Assembly: GCA_022821085.1 (NCBI GenBank)
Contig: JAJEEG010000005.1
Span: 47,116-111,115, forward strand
Length of the DNA: 64,000 bases
Source: Candidatus Latescibacterota bacterium
GTDB lineage: Bacteria > JAAXHH01
Direction: 5' to 3'
Made by a program: the position numbers and the translations under genes
The notes under the pieces: model-generated
What the model was told of the DNA's origin: nothing
Database searches by the model: none
What the model saw: only the letters and a program-made list of their open reading frames with translations
Part shown: in pieces, positions 1-8,662 of the stretch
Position numbering within the stretch: the stretch's first letter is position 1
Layout of the letters: each line of letters opens with the position of its first letter

Positions 1-1
1 C

Positions 2-394
2 CACGGGGATTTCCGGCCGGCCAACGTGATCAAAGCGGATCCGGACCGCGTCGCGCTGGTCGACTGGGAACACGCGGGGATCATGGACCCGTTCTACGAG
101 GTCGCCGGTTTCTTCTGGCATCCCGAGAGCGCGGGGCTGGGGGCGGGGTTGTGGGAGGAGTTGCGGGAGGAGACCATCGCGGGTTACAGCGAACGGAGCG
201 GCGACCCCCACGCGAGCGGGAAGATGGATGTGTACCAGGCCATACTTCCCGTACAATGGTGCGTGCGGGTCCTGTCCCTGATCGAAGGATACGGCCGGCA
301 GGCGGTTCAGCCCTGGAACGAACCCCGGCCGCTGGAGGCGCTATGGGGGGACCTGGAACGCTACATCGGGCTTGCTGCTCAGCGCCTGGTGTAA
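2..394 (+). CDS. APH/choline-kinase-family phosphotransferase, C-terminal part (5' end outside window)
   Basis: The reading frame is open from base 2 and has no start in the window, so this is the last 130 or so residues of a longer protein. It opens with HGDFRPANV, the Brenner-type catalytic loop (HxDxxxxN) of aminoglycoside/choline-kinase-like phosphotransferases. About 20 residues later comes VDWEHAGIMDP, matching the metal-binding Asp segment (usually D-x-E). The family transfers the gamma-phosphate of ATP to small hydroxylated substrates; the substrate cannot be told from this end alone. Its last 16 bases overlap the end of era on the other strand (tail-to-tail). An aminoglycoside resistance role is not supported: most environmental members are of unknown substrate. 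Confidence 0.85.
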   Translation, partial: HGDFRPANVIKADPDRVALVDWEHAGIMDPFYEVAGFFWHPESAGLGAGLWEELREETIAGYSERSGDPHASGKMDVYQAILPVQWCVRVLSLIEGYGRQAVQPWNEPRPLEALWGDLERYIGLAAQRLV

Positions 395-1320
395 CCCAGC
401 CGCCTCAGCTCCTGCTCTTTCTTTCGCCATGAGGGCCGGACCTTGACCCGCAGGTCGAGGTAGACAGGGCGGTCCAGGAATTCGACGATGGCCTTTCTCG
501 CGGCCGATCCGATGTGTTTGAGCATGCGCCCGTTCTTGCCGATGATGATGCCCTTCTGGGAAGTCCGCTCGATGATGATGCCGGCCTGGATGAACGCCGT
601 GCCGTTGGAACGGTCCGTAAAGTCCTCCACGATCACGGCCGACGCGTAGGGCAGTTCCTCGCGCAGGGCCAGGAACAGGTGCTCGCGGATGATCTCTCCC
701 ACGAAGAACCGCTCCGGCTGGTCCGTGAGCATGTCGGCGGGGTAGAGCGCTGGACCCGCCGGAAGCACGCGGATCACGGCGGAGAGCAGCGGTTCGAGGC
801 CGTCTCCCTTGAGGGCGGATACGGGCACGATTTCGGCGAAGGGGAACCGGCTCGCGGCCCGATCGATCATGGGCAGCAGGGCGGTCCGGGGTATCCGGTC
901 GATCTTGTTGATGGCCAGGATGACCGGTCCGCGGCTCTGCTCGAGGAAGCCGGCGACCCGGTCGTCGAGATCGCGTTCGAAACGGGTGGCGTCCACGATG
1001 GCCACGGCCGCGTCCGAGTCGTGCAGCGTATGGACCGCGGACTGCAGCATGTATTCCTGGAGCCGGTAGCCGGGTTCGAGCAGCCCGGGCGTATCCAGGA
1101 ACAGGACCTGGCAGTCGTCTTTCGTCAGAATGCCGAGTACCCGCTGGCGGGTCGTCTGGGGCCTCGGCGTCACGATGGAAAGCCGGTGCTGCAGCAGCGC
1201 GTTCATCAGGGTGGATTTGCCCACGTTCGGCTTCCCGACCAGGGCCACGAACCCCGCGCGATGGGATCCGTCGCCGGCGGCGCCTTCCGTCTGCCCTGAC
1301 ATCTGCCCGGTGCTTTCCAT
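379..1320 (-). CDS. era: GTPase Era (ribosome small-subunit assembly)
   Basis: Era binds the 3' end of 16S rRNA through a KH domain and couples GTP hydrolysis to 30S maturation. The protein shows the P-loop GKPNVGKST near its start, the G3 motif DTPGLL, the G4 motif NKID, and a C-terminal KH domain with IIGKNGRMLKHIG followed by a basic tail ending RRLGYTRR. From the ATG at 1320 it is 313 residues, close to the usual 300. An in-frame GTG at 1353 would add 11 residues, but the ATG has the better ribosome site (AAAGGA, 9 bases before). It is transcribed away from the aminotransferase gene with about 100 bases between them. Its 3' end overlaps the phosphotransferase gene by 16 bases. Confidence 0.97.
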   Translation of the reverse strand: MESTGQMSGQTEGAAGDGSHRAGFVALVGKPNVGKSTLMNALLQHRLSIVTPRPQTTRQRVLGILTKDDCQVLFLDTPGLLEPGYRLQEYMLQSAVHTLHDSDAAVAIVDATRFERDLDDRVAGFLEQSRGPVILAINKIDRIPRTALLPMIDRAASRFPFAEIVPVSALKGDGLEPLLSAVIRVLPAGPALYPADMLTDQPERFFVGEIIREHLFLALREELPYASAVIVEDFTDRSNGTAFIQAGIIIERTSQKGIIIGKNGRMLKHIGSAARKAIVEFLDRPVYLDLRVKVRPSWRKKEQELRRLGYTRR

Positions 1321-1424
1321 GTGATGTAGTCCTTTACGGTATCCTTCGTTCACCCTTGTTTCACTATACGTAACACGCCGGCCGCAAAAGAGAAAGTCTT
1401 TTACCCACAGGAGAATGAAGCGCC

Positions 1425-2342
1425 ATGAATGAACCGGTCGTCTATCTCAACGATGGATTCGTCCCCGCATCCCGGGCCCACCTGAACATCTTTGACCTGG
1501 GGATCGTTCTGGGGGCCACCGTGACTGAAATGACCCGGACTTTCAGGCATGAACCGTTCCGCCTGGACGAACATGTGCGGCGGCTTCTGCGGTCGTGCAG
1601 GTACGTGGGATTCGAACTGGAACTGGACCACGACGGCCTGGTCGAATGCACGCGAAGCCTGATCGAGACCAACAGCAAGCTGATCGGCCCGGAGCAGGAC
1701 CTGGGCGTCGTCCACTTCGTGACGCCGGGGGAGAACCGGATCTACGCGGGGAGCTCGGGCAGTCCGGTTCGTCTCAAGCCCACGTTGTGCATCCACTCCT
1801 TTCCGCTGCCCTTCTCCGTGTGGCGCCCCTTCTTCCGCCAGGGCGCCCACGTGGTCACGCCCTCCATCCGCCACGTGCCGCCCCAGTGCGTCGATCCCAA
1901 GACCAAGAACCGCTCGCGCCTGCACTACTGGCTGGCCGACCGGCAGACGCAGGCCGTCGACCCCGCCGCCACCTCGCTGCTGCTCGACCTTGACGGCAAC
2001 CTCACGGAGTGTTCGGGGGCGAACTTCGTCGTGGTGGAGAACGACACCATCTATACGCCCACCAGCCGCAATATCCTGGAAGGGGTCAGCCTGGTCACGC
2101 TGCGGGAAATGGCGCCCGGCCTGGGGCTGGACTGGGTGGAAAAAGACCTGCAGCCCTACGATGCCGTCAATGCCGGCGAGGCCTGGCTGACGAGCACGCC
2201 GTATTGCCTGGCGCCCTGTACACGCATCAACAACACGCCCATCGGCGACGGCCGGCCCGGTCCGCTGTTCGGACGGGCCATGGAAGCCTGGAGCCGGCGG
2301 GTGGGCATGGACATCCTGGCGCAGATCGAAAACACGGACTGA
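1425..2342 (+). CDS. PLP-dependent class IV aminotransferase (IlvE/D-AAT/PabC superfamily)
   Basis: A 305-residue fold-type IV PLP enzyme. The opening VYLNDGFVPASRAHLNIFDLG is the family's N-terminal strand pattern. The likely Schiff-base lysine is Lys159 in DPKTKNRSR, and the conserved Glu and PLP-phosphate-binding region is LTECSGANFVVV, about 35 residues later, followed by TPTSRNILEGVS. The superfamily includes branched-chain aminotransferases, D-amino acid aminotransferases and aminodeoxychorismate lyase; these cannot be separated by eye, so no symbol is given. AGGAG lies 11 bases before the ATG. The gene sits alone between era (opposite strand) and the haem operon, whose promoter lies just after its stop. 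Confidence 0.9.
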   Translation: MNEPVVYLNDGFVPASRAHLNIFDLGIVLGATVTEMTRTFRHEPFRLDEHVRRLLRSCRYVGFELELDHDGLVECTRSLIETNSKLIGPEQDLGVVHFVTPGENRIYAGSSGSPVRLKPTLCIHSFPLPFSVWRPFFRQGAHVVTPSIRHVPPQCVDPKTKNRSRLHYWLADRQTQAVDPAATSLLLDLDGNLTECSGANFVVVENDTIYTPTSRNILEGVSLVTLREMAPGLGLDWVEKDLQPYDAVNAGEAWLTSTPYCLAPCTRINNTPIGDGRPGPLFGRAMEAWSRRVGMDILAQIENTD

Positions 2343-2357
2343 ACCGCTTTCCTTTCG

Positions 2358-2388
2358 ACTTGATAAATACTTGATAAGACGGTATTTT
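2358..2388 (+). promoter_or_regulatory. Predicted sigma-70-type promoter of the haem operon, with a tandem 9-bp repeat
   Basis: TTGATA (2360-2365), a 17-base spacer and TATTTT (2383-2388) make a good sigma-70-like promoter 56 bases before the first gene of the operon. The 9-mer ACTTGATAA occurs twice, at 2358 and 2369. The starts are 11 bases apart, about one helical turn, so the repeats lie on the same DNA face over the -35 and spacer. That arrangement suggests a binding site for a regulator, which is inference. Confidence 0.55.
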
Positions 2389-2443
2389 ACGATACCTTGT
2401 CGGGCCTGAATTCCCGGAGCGGTATCACGTCGAGGCTGGATCC

Positions 2444-3265
2444 ATGGCCATCTACATTCTGCATGGTTTGATTCTGGCGGGTTACGCCGTCGCCACGGTG
2501 GTCTACTTCCGCCATTTCTGGACGAAGCAGCCCAGGTCCGGTTTTTACGCCAGCCTGAGCCTGGTGCTGGCGTTGGCCTGCCACAGCGTCTTCCTGATCG
2601 CCCGCGGTCTCGAATCCAGCCACGCGCCTTTCGTCGGACTGCACGAGTCGATGAGCTTCTTCGCGTGGCTCATCGCCGTGGTCTACCTGTTCCTGGAGCG
2701 CCGTTTTCACGACCGGTCGCTGGGCGTGTTCGTCCTGCCCCTGGTCCTGGCGGCGCAGACCGCTTCCACGGCGTTCATGAGCCCCGTCGACCCGCTGCCG
2801 CCCCTGCTGCAGAGTCCCTGGTTCAATTTCCACGTAACGGCGAGCTTCCTGGCCTACGCGGCCTTTTCCTTCACCTTCATCACCGGGCTGCTGTACGTGA
2901 TGCAGATGTACTACATCCACCACCGCCGCGTGGGCCTGGTGTTCTCCCGGCTGCCCGCGCTGGGCATGCTGGACGAAATGAACCTGAAGGCGACGCTCAT
3001 CGGCTGGGTTTTCCTGTCCGCGGGCATCGCCACGGGCATCTGGTGGGCGACGGCCGCGTGGGACTCGATCACGCCCTGGCTGCTGGATCCGAAAGTACTG
3101 TGCGTGATGCTGACCTGGGTCATCTACACCTGCCAACTGGTTACGCGATATACCGCGGGCTGGCAGGGTGAACGGGCGGCCATCATCTCCATGGCCGGGT
3201 TCGCTTCCGTGCTGCTGGCCTATCTCGGCGCCGGACTCTGGACCAATCTGCACATATTCGACTGA
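2444..3265 (+). CDS. CcsA/HemX-family cytochrome c assembly membrane protein
   Basis: A 273-residue polytopic membrane protein, with about eight hydrophobic segments, of the cytochrome c assembly (CcsA/CcmC/HemX) superfamily. Near the C-terminus GIWWATAAWDS and the following LDPK resemble the tryptophan-rich WWD haem-handling loop. Conserved-looking histidines occur near LHESMSFFAW and in MYYIHHRR. In Bacillus a related protein, HemX, is encoded beside hemA and lowers glutamyl-tRNA reductase levels; here the gene likewise starts the haem operon, so either a HemX-like regulatory role or haem export and cytochrome c maturation is possible. No CcsB/ResB partner is in the window. GAGG lies 8 bases before the ATG. 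Confidence 0.85.
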   Translation: MAIYILHGLILAGYAVATVVYFRHFWTKQPRSGFYASLSLVLALACHSVFLIARGLESSHAPFVGLHESMSFFAWLIAVVYLFLERRFHDRSLGVFVLPLVLAAQTASTAFMSPVDPLPPLLQSPWFNFHVTASFLAYAAFSFTFITGLLYVMQMYYIHHRRVGLVFSRLPALGMLDEMNLKATLIGWVFLSAGIATGIWWATAAWDSITPWLLDPKVLCVMLTWVIYTCQLVTRYTAGWQGERAAIISMAGFASVLLAYLGAGLWTNLHIFD

Positions 3266-3304
3266 CGACGGCAACCGGTCGACGACAACTGACGGAAACC
3301 AACC

Positions 3305-3949
3305 ATGAAAAAATACTATCCCGCCTTCGTCGATATCGATGAACAGCCGTGCCTGGTGGTGGGCGGCGGTGCGATCGCGGAGGAGAAGGCGGGATCGTTG
3401 CTCGAATGCGGTGGGGCCGTTACCGTGATCAGCCCCGATCTGACGGACGGACTGCGTGACCAAGCGGACCGCGGCGCACTGCGCTGGATAGCGAGGCCGT
3501 ACGAATCCGGCGACGTCCGTGGCTTCAGGCTGGTCATCTCGGCGACCGATTCCACGGAAGTCAACGAGCGGGTTTACCGGGACGCCGAGGCGGAGGGCAT
3601 CATGGTCAACGTGGTGGACGTGCCCGCGCTGTGCCGGTACATCGTACCCTCCATCGTCCGGCAGGGCGACCTGTGCATCGCCATATCCACGGGCGGCAAG
3701 AGTCCCGCGCTGGCGAAGAAGATCCGCGGGCAGCTGGAAGGGGCCTTCGGGCCCGAGTACGCCGACCTGCTCGACCTGCTGGGCGCGTACCGCCCCCGGA
3801 TGAAGGCCGCGCACCCCGATGAAACCGAAACCCGCGCGAGGTTGTGGACGTCCCTGGTCGATTCCGACCTCCTCGATCTCCTGCGCGCCGGACGCGCGGA
3901 AGAAGCGCGCGACAGGGTGGAGACATGCATCTCACACTCGTCGGACTGA
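3305..3949 (+). CDS. Precorrin-2 dehydrogenase / sirohydrochlorin ferrochelatase-type protein (SirC/Met8/CysG N-terminal)
   Basis: NAD-dependent oxidation of precorrin-2 to sirohydrochlorin, sometimes with iron insertion, is the activity of this family. The 214-residue protein starts YYPAFVDI and then has the dinucleotide-binding loop VVGGGAIAEEKAG (residues 18-30) and VTVISPDL. Further on are SATDS and NVVDVPALC, followed by AISTGGKSPALAKKIR, the typical dimer-region motif. Length fits stand-alone SirC. Together with the downstream cobA-hemD fusion it gives a route from uroporphyrinogen III to sirohydrochlorin or sirohaem. Its last 25 bases overlap the start of hemA. Confidence 0.93.
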   Translation: MKKYYPAFVDIDEQPCLVVGGGAIAEEKAGSLLECGGAVTVISPDLTDGLRDQADRGALRWIARPYESGDVRGFRLVISATDSTEVNERVYRDAEAEGIMVNVVDVPALCRYIVPSIVRQGDLCIAISTGGKSPALAKKIRGQLEGAFGPEYADLLDLLGAYRPRMKAAHPDETETRARLWTSLVDSDLLDLLRAGRAEEARDRVETCISHSSD

Positions 3950-5223
3950 GTCACCATACCGCGCCCATCGACGTGCGCGACCAGACGGTGCTGACGAAAT
4001 CGCTTCAGGAGAAGGCCCTCACCTTCGTGAAGGCATCGAGCGGCATCCTGGAAGCGGTGCTCCTGTCCACGTGCAACCGCAGCGAAATGTATGCGACCAC
4101 CGACGAGGAACATACCGATCCCGGCCCAATCGAGGCGTGGTTCCACGAGATCCACGGCGTGGACGAAGGGGTCCTGTCTCCCTACCTCTATCACCGGAGG
4201 GACGAGGCGGTCATCCGGCACCTGTTCCGGGTGGTCTCCAGCCTGGATTCGATGGTCGTCGGGGAGCAGCAGATCCTCGGCCAGGTCAGAGAGGCCTACA
4301 TGCAGTCGCTGAACACGGAGAACACGGGACTGGTCCTCAACCGGTTGTTCGAAAAAGCGCTGGCCGTAGGCAAGCAGGTGCGGGAGACCACGGAGATCGG
4401 GACGGGCTCGGTTTCCGTCAGTTCCGTGGCGGTCGAACTCGCGCGGAAGATCTTCAAGGATCTGCGGCAGCATACGGCCATGCTGATCGGCGCGGGAGAG
4501 ACGGGCGAACGGACCGCGGAGTACCTCGTCGACCAGGGCGTGAAGCGGCTGATCGTCGCCAACCGGACTTACGACCGGGCCGCCGACCTGGCCCACCGCT
4601 ACGACGGGATCGCCGTTTCCCTGCAGGACGGACTGCAGATGATCTCCGACGTCGATATCGTCATCAGTTCCACCGGAGCCGCCGAACCGGTGCTGGGCAG
4701 GGACCGGATGGCGGAGATCATGCACGACCGCCGCAACCGCCCCATATTCCTGATCGATATCGCCGCGCCCCGGGACATCGACCCCCGCGTGCGCGATCTC
4801 TACAACGTCATTCTCTACGACATGGACGACCTGCAGTCGGTGGTAGACGACAACGCGGAGGCGCGGAAGGCGGAAGCGCTGAAGGTGGAGGCGATCGTAG
4901 AGACCGAGGTAGAGCGGTTGCTCGCGTGGTACCAGAACCTCTCCATCGCGCCCACCATCGCCCAACTCCGCCACTTCGCGGAGGATGTCCGGCACCAGGA
5001 AGTCGGCCGCGCCTTGGCCCAGCTCGGCCATCTCTCCGATGAAGACCGGGAGATCATGGACAAGATGACCCGCGCCATCGTGAACAAACTGCTCCATCAA
5101 CCGACGGTCCAGCTCAGGAACACTTCCGACCCGGAGCACAAGGACTACCACCTCTACAGCCTGCGCCATCTCTTCGGACTCGACGAGCACGGGAACGACA
5201 AGAACGGCGCCGGGAACAAGTAG
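3925..5223 (+). CDS. hemA: Glutamyl-tRNA reductase
   Basis: This enzyme uses NADPH to reduce glutamyl-tRNA to glutamate-1-semialdehyde, the first committed step of the C5 route to tetrapyrroles. It begins HLTLVGLSHHTAPIDVR, carries the catalytic Cys50 in LLSTCNRSEMY, then VVGEQQILGQVREAY and the NADPH loop MLIGAGETGE, and ends in the helical dimerisation domain with LRHLFGLDE. The 432-residue length from the ATG at 3925 matches the family. A longer in-frame start at 3844 lies inside the previous gene and adds a proline/arginine-rich stretch typical of out-of-frame reading. The 25-base overlap with the upstream gene suggests translational coupling. Confidence 0.97.
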   Translation: MHLTLVGLSHHTAPIDVRDQTVLTKSLQEKALTFVKASSGILEAVLLSTCNRSEMYATTDEEHTDPGPIEAWFHEIHGVDEGVLSPYLYHRRDEAVIRHLFRVVSSLDSMVVGEQQILGQVREAYMQSLNTENTGLVLNRLFEKALAVGKQVRETTEIGTGSVSVSSVAVELARKIFKDLRQHTAMLIGAGETGERTAEYLVDQGVKRLIVANRTYDRAADLAHRYDGIAVSLQDGLQMISDVDIVISSTGAAEPVLGRDRMAEIMHDRRNRPIFLIDIAAPRDIDPRVRDLYNVILYDMDDLQSVVDDNAEARKAEALKVEAIVETEVERLLAWYQNLSIAPTIAQLRHFAEDVRHQEVGRALAQLGHLSDEDREIMDKMTRAIVNKLLHQPTVQLRNTSDPEHKDYHLYSLRHLFGLDEHGNDKNGAGNK

Positions 5224-5225
5224 CG

Positions 5226-5279
5226 CGGCGCGTCCGGGTGGCCGGGAACGAACAGCACGGCGCGTCCGGGTGGCCGGGA
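5226..5279 (+). repeat. 22-bp perfect tandem direct repeat between hemA and hemC
   Basis: A 22-base sequence beginning CGGCGCGTCC occurs at 5226-5247 and again at 5258-5279, a period of 32, filling almost the whole hemA-hemC gap. The second copy ends 17 bases before the hemC ATG. Confidence 0.95.
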
Positions 5280-5296
5280 CATCGATCCCCCTTACC

Positions 5297-6286
5297 ATGG
5301 CTTCTTCACTGATCATAGGCACCCGCGGCAGCAGGCTGGCCCTCGTCCAGGCCCATTCGGTGGCCAGGGACCTGGAAGCGGGCAGCGACGACCTGTCCGT
5401 GGAGGTGCGTGTCCTCACGACGAAGGGCGACGCGGACCGGGACGCCTCCCTGGATACCTTCGGCGGCGAGGGCGTCTTCGTCAAGGAACTGGAAAGGGCC
5501 CTGGTCGCGGGAGAGATCGACGCGGCCGTGCACAGCCTCAAGGACCTGCCCACGTCCCTTCCCGGCGGCCTGGCGATCGCCTCGGTGCCGGAGCGCGTTG
5601 ACGCGCGCGACGCCCTGATCAGCCGCGGCGGCGCCGGACTGGCCGACCTCCCGCAAGGTGCCCGCGTCGCCACGGGGAGTCCGAGGCGGCGGGCTCAACT
5701 GCAGCATTACCGGCCGGACCTGCGCTTCGCCGGGATCCGCGGAAACATCGACACCCGGCTTAAGAAACTTGCAGCACCGGACGGTCCGGACGCCATCGTG
5801 CTGGCCGTGGCGGGGTTGCAGCGCCTGGGCTGGACGGACCGCATCTCCGAGATATTGTCACCGGAAGTCTGCATGCCGGCCGTCGGCCAGGCGGCCCTCG
5901 CGATCGAGACCCGGGAGAACGATCGACCCACCCTGGAAGCGGCGCGGCGCATCGACCACCTTCAGGCGCGGCAGGCCGTAACCGCGGAACGGTCCTTTCT
6001 CCATCGTATCGGCGGCGGTTGCCATACCCCGGTCGGCGCGTGGGGGAGGATCGAGGACGGCAGCCTGGTGCTGGACGCTGTGCTGGCCGCCGATAACGGC
6101 GAATGGATCGTGCGTCAATCCCTTCGCGGCCGGCCGGAAGAAGGCGCCGATGTGGGCCGCCGGCTGGCTGAGGCGGTGCTGGATCAGGCCGCGCAGGCTG
6201 ATCCGACCAGGCCGAACGATCAGGCCGCGCAGGCTGATCCGACCGGACCGTCCAGGCCGTCCAGGCCGTCCACGGAATCCCAATGA
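5297..6286 (+). CDS. hemC: Porphobilinogen deaminase (hydroxymethylbilane synthase)
   Basis: It condenses four porphobilinogens into hydroxymethylbilane. The ATG at 5297 gives 329 residues starting ASSLIIGTRGSRLALVQA, the normal N-terminus; an upstream in-frame GTG at 5270 lies in repeat DNA and is less likely. Visible family motifs are SLKDLPT, ATGSPRRRAQL, RGNIDTRL and the dipyrromethane-cofactor cysteine in GGGCHTPVGAW. The last 35 or so residues go beyond the usual end: a 12-residue unit DQAAQADPTRPN repeated twice, then RPS repeats, encoded by tandem duplicated DNA. The tail is probably a dispensable extension. The stop overlaps the next start by ATGA. Confidence 0.96.
   Translation: MASSLIIGTRGSRLALVQAHSVARDLEAGSDDLSVEVRVLTTKGDADRDASLDTFGGEGVFVKELERALVAGEIDAAVHSLKDLPTSLPGGLAIASVPERVDARDALISRGGAGLADLPQGARVATGSPRRRAQLQHYRPDLRFAGIRGNIDTRLKKLAAPDGPDAIVLAVAGLQRLGWTDRISEILSPEVCMPAVGQAALAIETRENDRPTLEAARRIDHLQARQAVTAERSFLHRIGGGCHTPVGAWGRIEDGSLVLDAVLAADNGEWIVRQSLRGRPEEGADVGRRLAEAVLDQAAQADPTRPNDQAAQADPTGPSRPSRPSTESQ
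6182..6244 (+). repeat. 36-bp-period tandem duplication coding the HemC tail
   Basis: A 27-base sequence beginning GATCAGGCCGCGCAGG occurs at 6182-6208 and 6218-6244. The period is 36 bases (12 codons), so the frame is kept. It is followed by a 9-base unit (GTCCAGGCC) repeated about twice. Confidence 0.95.
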
Positions 6287-7884
6287 ACGCCGAATCCCCT
6301 GACAACGGCTCATCCCCGGGTGACCTCGAATCCCCGGGCGGGTCCGAGACTGCCCCGACGCCGGGCATGGTTTACCTGGTCGGCGCGGGCCCCGGCGACC
6401 CCGGACTGATCACCGTGAAGGGCCTGGACTGCGTGCGGCGGGCCGACGTCGTCGTTGCCGACTTCCTCGCCGACGACCGGCTGGTGGCGGAGGCGCCTGG
6501 ACACGCCGAACGGATACGCGTGCCCTGGCGGCCGGGTCGGCAGGCCGAGATCAACGACCTGCTGGTACAGCACAGCCGGGCCGGGAAAACCGTGGTCCGG
6601 TTGAAGGGCGGCGATCCGTTCGTGTTCGGCCGGGGCGGCGAAGAGGGACTACATCTCCAGCGCCACGGGATCCGCTTCGAGGTCGTTCCCGGTATCACGG
6701 CGGCCGTCGCGGTCCCGGCCTACGCCGGCATACCGGTGACCCACCGGGAGATTACTTCGTCGATGACGGTCGTCACCGGCCACGTGTCGCCGGACAAGGA
6801 CCGGACGGATCTCGACTGGGAGGCGTTCGCCAAACGGATCGGCACGCTGATCTTCTACATGGGTGCGCGGAACCTGCCCTTCATCGCGGAAAAACTGATC
6901 GAATTCGGACGGCCGAAGGACACGCCCGTCGCGCTGATCCAGTGGGGCACCACACCGGAGCAGAGGACCCTCGTCGGCACGCTGGACGATATCGTGTCCA
7001 GGGCCCGGTCATCCGCCTTCACGCCGCCCGTGCTGATCGTCGTGGGCGAGGTGGTGGCGATGCGGCCGCAACTCGACTGGTTCGAGACGAAACCGCTATT
7101 CGGCGTCCGCGTGCTGGTCACGCGCGCCCGGGACCAGGCCGGCGAGCTGTCGGAGCTGCTCGTCCGCCACGGCGCGGAGCCGGTGGAAGCGCCGCTGATA
7201 CGGATCGAAGCCCCGGAAGACTGGTCGGCAGCGGATGCCGCGCTGGCCGAACTCTCCGGTTTCGATCACGTGGTGTTCACCAGCCGGAACGCCGTGGAGG
7301 CGTTTTTCTCCCGCCTGAATCATAAAGGCCTGGATGCCCGGTCGCTGGGCGGGGTCCGGGTCGCCGCGGTAGGCCGGGCCACGGCTTGCGCGCTGCGTAG
7401 TCGCGGGATCGAAGCGGACGATCAACCCGAGGCGTTCCGGGCCGAGAAGCTCGTCGAAGCCCTGGCCCGAGACCGCGACCTTCAGGACGCGCGGATCCTC
7501 TTTCCCGCGGCGGACATCGCGGGGCCCGCCGTGGAGGAGGGGCTGACCGCCGCCGGCGCGACCGTGACCCGGGTGACGGTCTACCGGACGGTCCTTGCAG
7601 CGGACCTGCCAGGCGACATAGCGTCCATGCTGGCAGACAGGAAGATCCACTTGGCCGTGTTCGCGAGTTCGTCGGCCGTCTCGACGTTCGCGAAGGCCGC
7701 GGGCCCGGACGGTCTCCAACGATGGACCCGGGGCGTGCGCATCGCCTGCATCGGTCCCTCGACGGCGGAAACCGCCGCGGAGGCGGGCCTGTCCGTGGAT
7801 ATCGTGCCCGGCGAGGCCACGATCCCCGCGCTCGTGGACGCGATCGTGCGGGACCGGCTCACCGCGGGGGAGCGGCCCGCGTAG
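6283..7884 (+). CDS. cobA-hemD: Uroporphyrinogen-III C-methyltransferase / uroporphyrinogen-III synthase fusion
   Basis: A 533-residue bifunctional protein. Residues about 28-265 are the SAM-dependent methyltransferase (SUMT) that makes precorrin-2: YLVGAGPGDPGLITVKG, VVRLKGGDPFVFGRGGEE, VPGITAAVAVPAYAGIP and VTGH are classic SUMT motifs. Residues about 270-525 are uroporphyrinogen-III synthase, with VLVTRARDQAGEL at its start, FTSRNAVEAFF in the middle and FASSSAVSTF near the end. The first 25 residues are a low-complexity Ser/Pro/Gly-rich extension. The fusion places cyclisation of hydroxymethylbilane and the branch-point methylation in one chain. The start overlaps the hemC stop (ATGA), consistent with translational coupling. 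Confidence 0.96.
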   Translation: MNAESPDNGSSPGDLESPGGSETAPTPGMVYLVGAGPGDPGLITVKGLDCVRRADVVVADFLADDRLVAEAPGHAERIRVPWRPGRQAEINDLLVQHSRAGKTVVRLKGGDPFVFGRGGEEGLHLQRHGIRFEVVPGITAAVAVPAYAGIPVTHREITSSMTVVTGHVSPDKDRTDLDWEAFAKRIGTLIFYMGARNLPFIAEKLIEFGRPKDTPVALIQWGTTPEQRTLVGTLDDIVSRARSSAFTPPVLIVVGEVVAMRPQLDWFETKPLFGVRVLVTRARDQAGELSELLVRHGAEPVEAPLIRIEAPEDWSAADAALAELSGFDHVVFTSRNAVEAFFSRLNHKGLDARSLGGVRVAAVGRATACALRSRGIEADDQPEAFRAEKLVEALARDRDLQDARILFPAADIAGPAVEEGLTAAGATVTRVTVYRTVLAADLPGDIASMLADRKIHLAVFASSSAVSTFAKAAGPDGLQRWTRGVRIACIGPSTAETAAEAGLSVDIVPGEATIPALVDAIVRDRLTAGERPA

Positions 7885-7926
7885 TTTCGTGCGGGACCGG
7901 CTGGCCGCGGGGGAGCGTTCCGCGTA
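7844..7926 (+). repeat. Imperfect duplication of the 3' end of cobA-hemD
   Basis: About 40 bases at the gene's 3' end (7844-7883, including most of the stop) recur at 7887-7926 with a few substitutions, a period of 43. The second copy would read VRDRLAAGERSA then stop, against VRDRLTAGERPA in the gene, so the gap holds a decayed copy of the gene's tail. Confidence 0.9.
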
Positions 7927-8001
7927 ATAACGATTGCCCTGAAAAGACGTCCCGGTATATATTTGTCGGGCGTGAATCAAGCTAACATACAGCCGAATAC
8001 T

Positions 8002-8622
8002 ATGCCTTTCTGTCCGGAATGCGAATGTAAATACGCCCAGGGTGTGGCGCAGTGCCCCATCTGCGCGTCACCCCTGGTCGAAACGCTGAACGAGGCGTCG
8101 ACCTGGGTCTGCGATGAGTGCAAGGAGGAGATCCCCGGCGACGCGCCGTTTTGCCCGGTCTGCGGGACGGCCTTCGTCGACGACCTGCGCTGCCTGACCC
8201 AACCGGACCAGCCCGCTCACGGACGATGCGTGGTCTGCGGACAGCACGTGTGCGGGGACTGCGGGATCCGCCGGCAGGGCCGGTATTTCTGTGAAAGGCA
8301 CGGGCTGGAAGAAGAATCGCCGGTCGAGGAAGAGATCCTCTATCGGGCGGAGGACCGGGAAGCGCTGAACTACCGGCGCTACCTTGCGCAGCAGGGCGTG
8401 GATTGCCGGGTGTTCTCGGTCCAACAGGACGCCGGCCTCCTCCTGGACGATCGATCGATCGGAGAGGCCAGGATCATCGTGCCTTCGAAACACCTGGTGC
8501 CGGCGCGGGAGTGGATGGCGTCACGTTCCATCGACGCCGGCCATGTCTTGTTCCAGTGTGAACGCTGCAGCGCCCTGAATGGGTTCGACGGCGGCGGTTG
8601 CGCCAACTGCGGCGGGCCCTGA
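8002..8622 (+). CDS. Multi-zinc-ribbon protein with a DUF2007-like domain, in the haem operon
   Basis: I do not recognise a named function. From the ATG at 8002 (a TTG at 7963 is possible) the 206-residue protein begins with paired zinc knuckles CPEC/CPIC and CDEC/CPVC. A B-box-like segment follows ([13 protein letters not shown] with a later CERH), then a region resembling the DUF2007 'putative signal transducing' domain ([19 protein letters not shown] ending in [13 protein letters not shown]). It closes with a knuckle CERC/CANC. Four or five zinc sites suggest protein-protein or nucleic-acid contacts. It lies between cobA-hemD and hemB, with no strong promoter seen before it. That context suggests a link to haem synthesis, though it could be a passenger. 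Confidence 0.85.
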   Translation: MPFCPECECKYAQGVAQCPICASPLVETLNEASTWVCDECKEEIPGDAPFCPVCGTAFVDDLRCLTQPDQPAHGRCVVCGQHVCGDCGIRRQGRYFCERHGLEEESPVEEEILYRAEDREALNYRRYLAQQGVDCRVFSVQQDAGLLLDDRSIGEARIIVPSKHLVPAREWMASRSIDAGHVLFQCERCSALNGFDGGGCANCGGP

Positions 8623-8662
8623 TGCGCCGATAGCGAACCCCGATAGCGGACAGGGAAACCTG

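Noticed and set aside
2..394. Aminoglycoside resistance gene
   Set aside because: Only the generic APH-fold C-terminal motifs are visible; substrate cannot be inferred and the context is housekeeping.
3574..5673. 699-codon minus-strand open frame opposite the precorrin-2 dehydrogenase, hemA and hemC
   Set aside because: It is antisense to three clearly real genes; its Arg/Ser/Val-rich content is a high-GC shadow.
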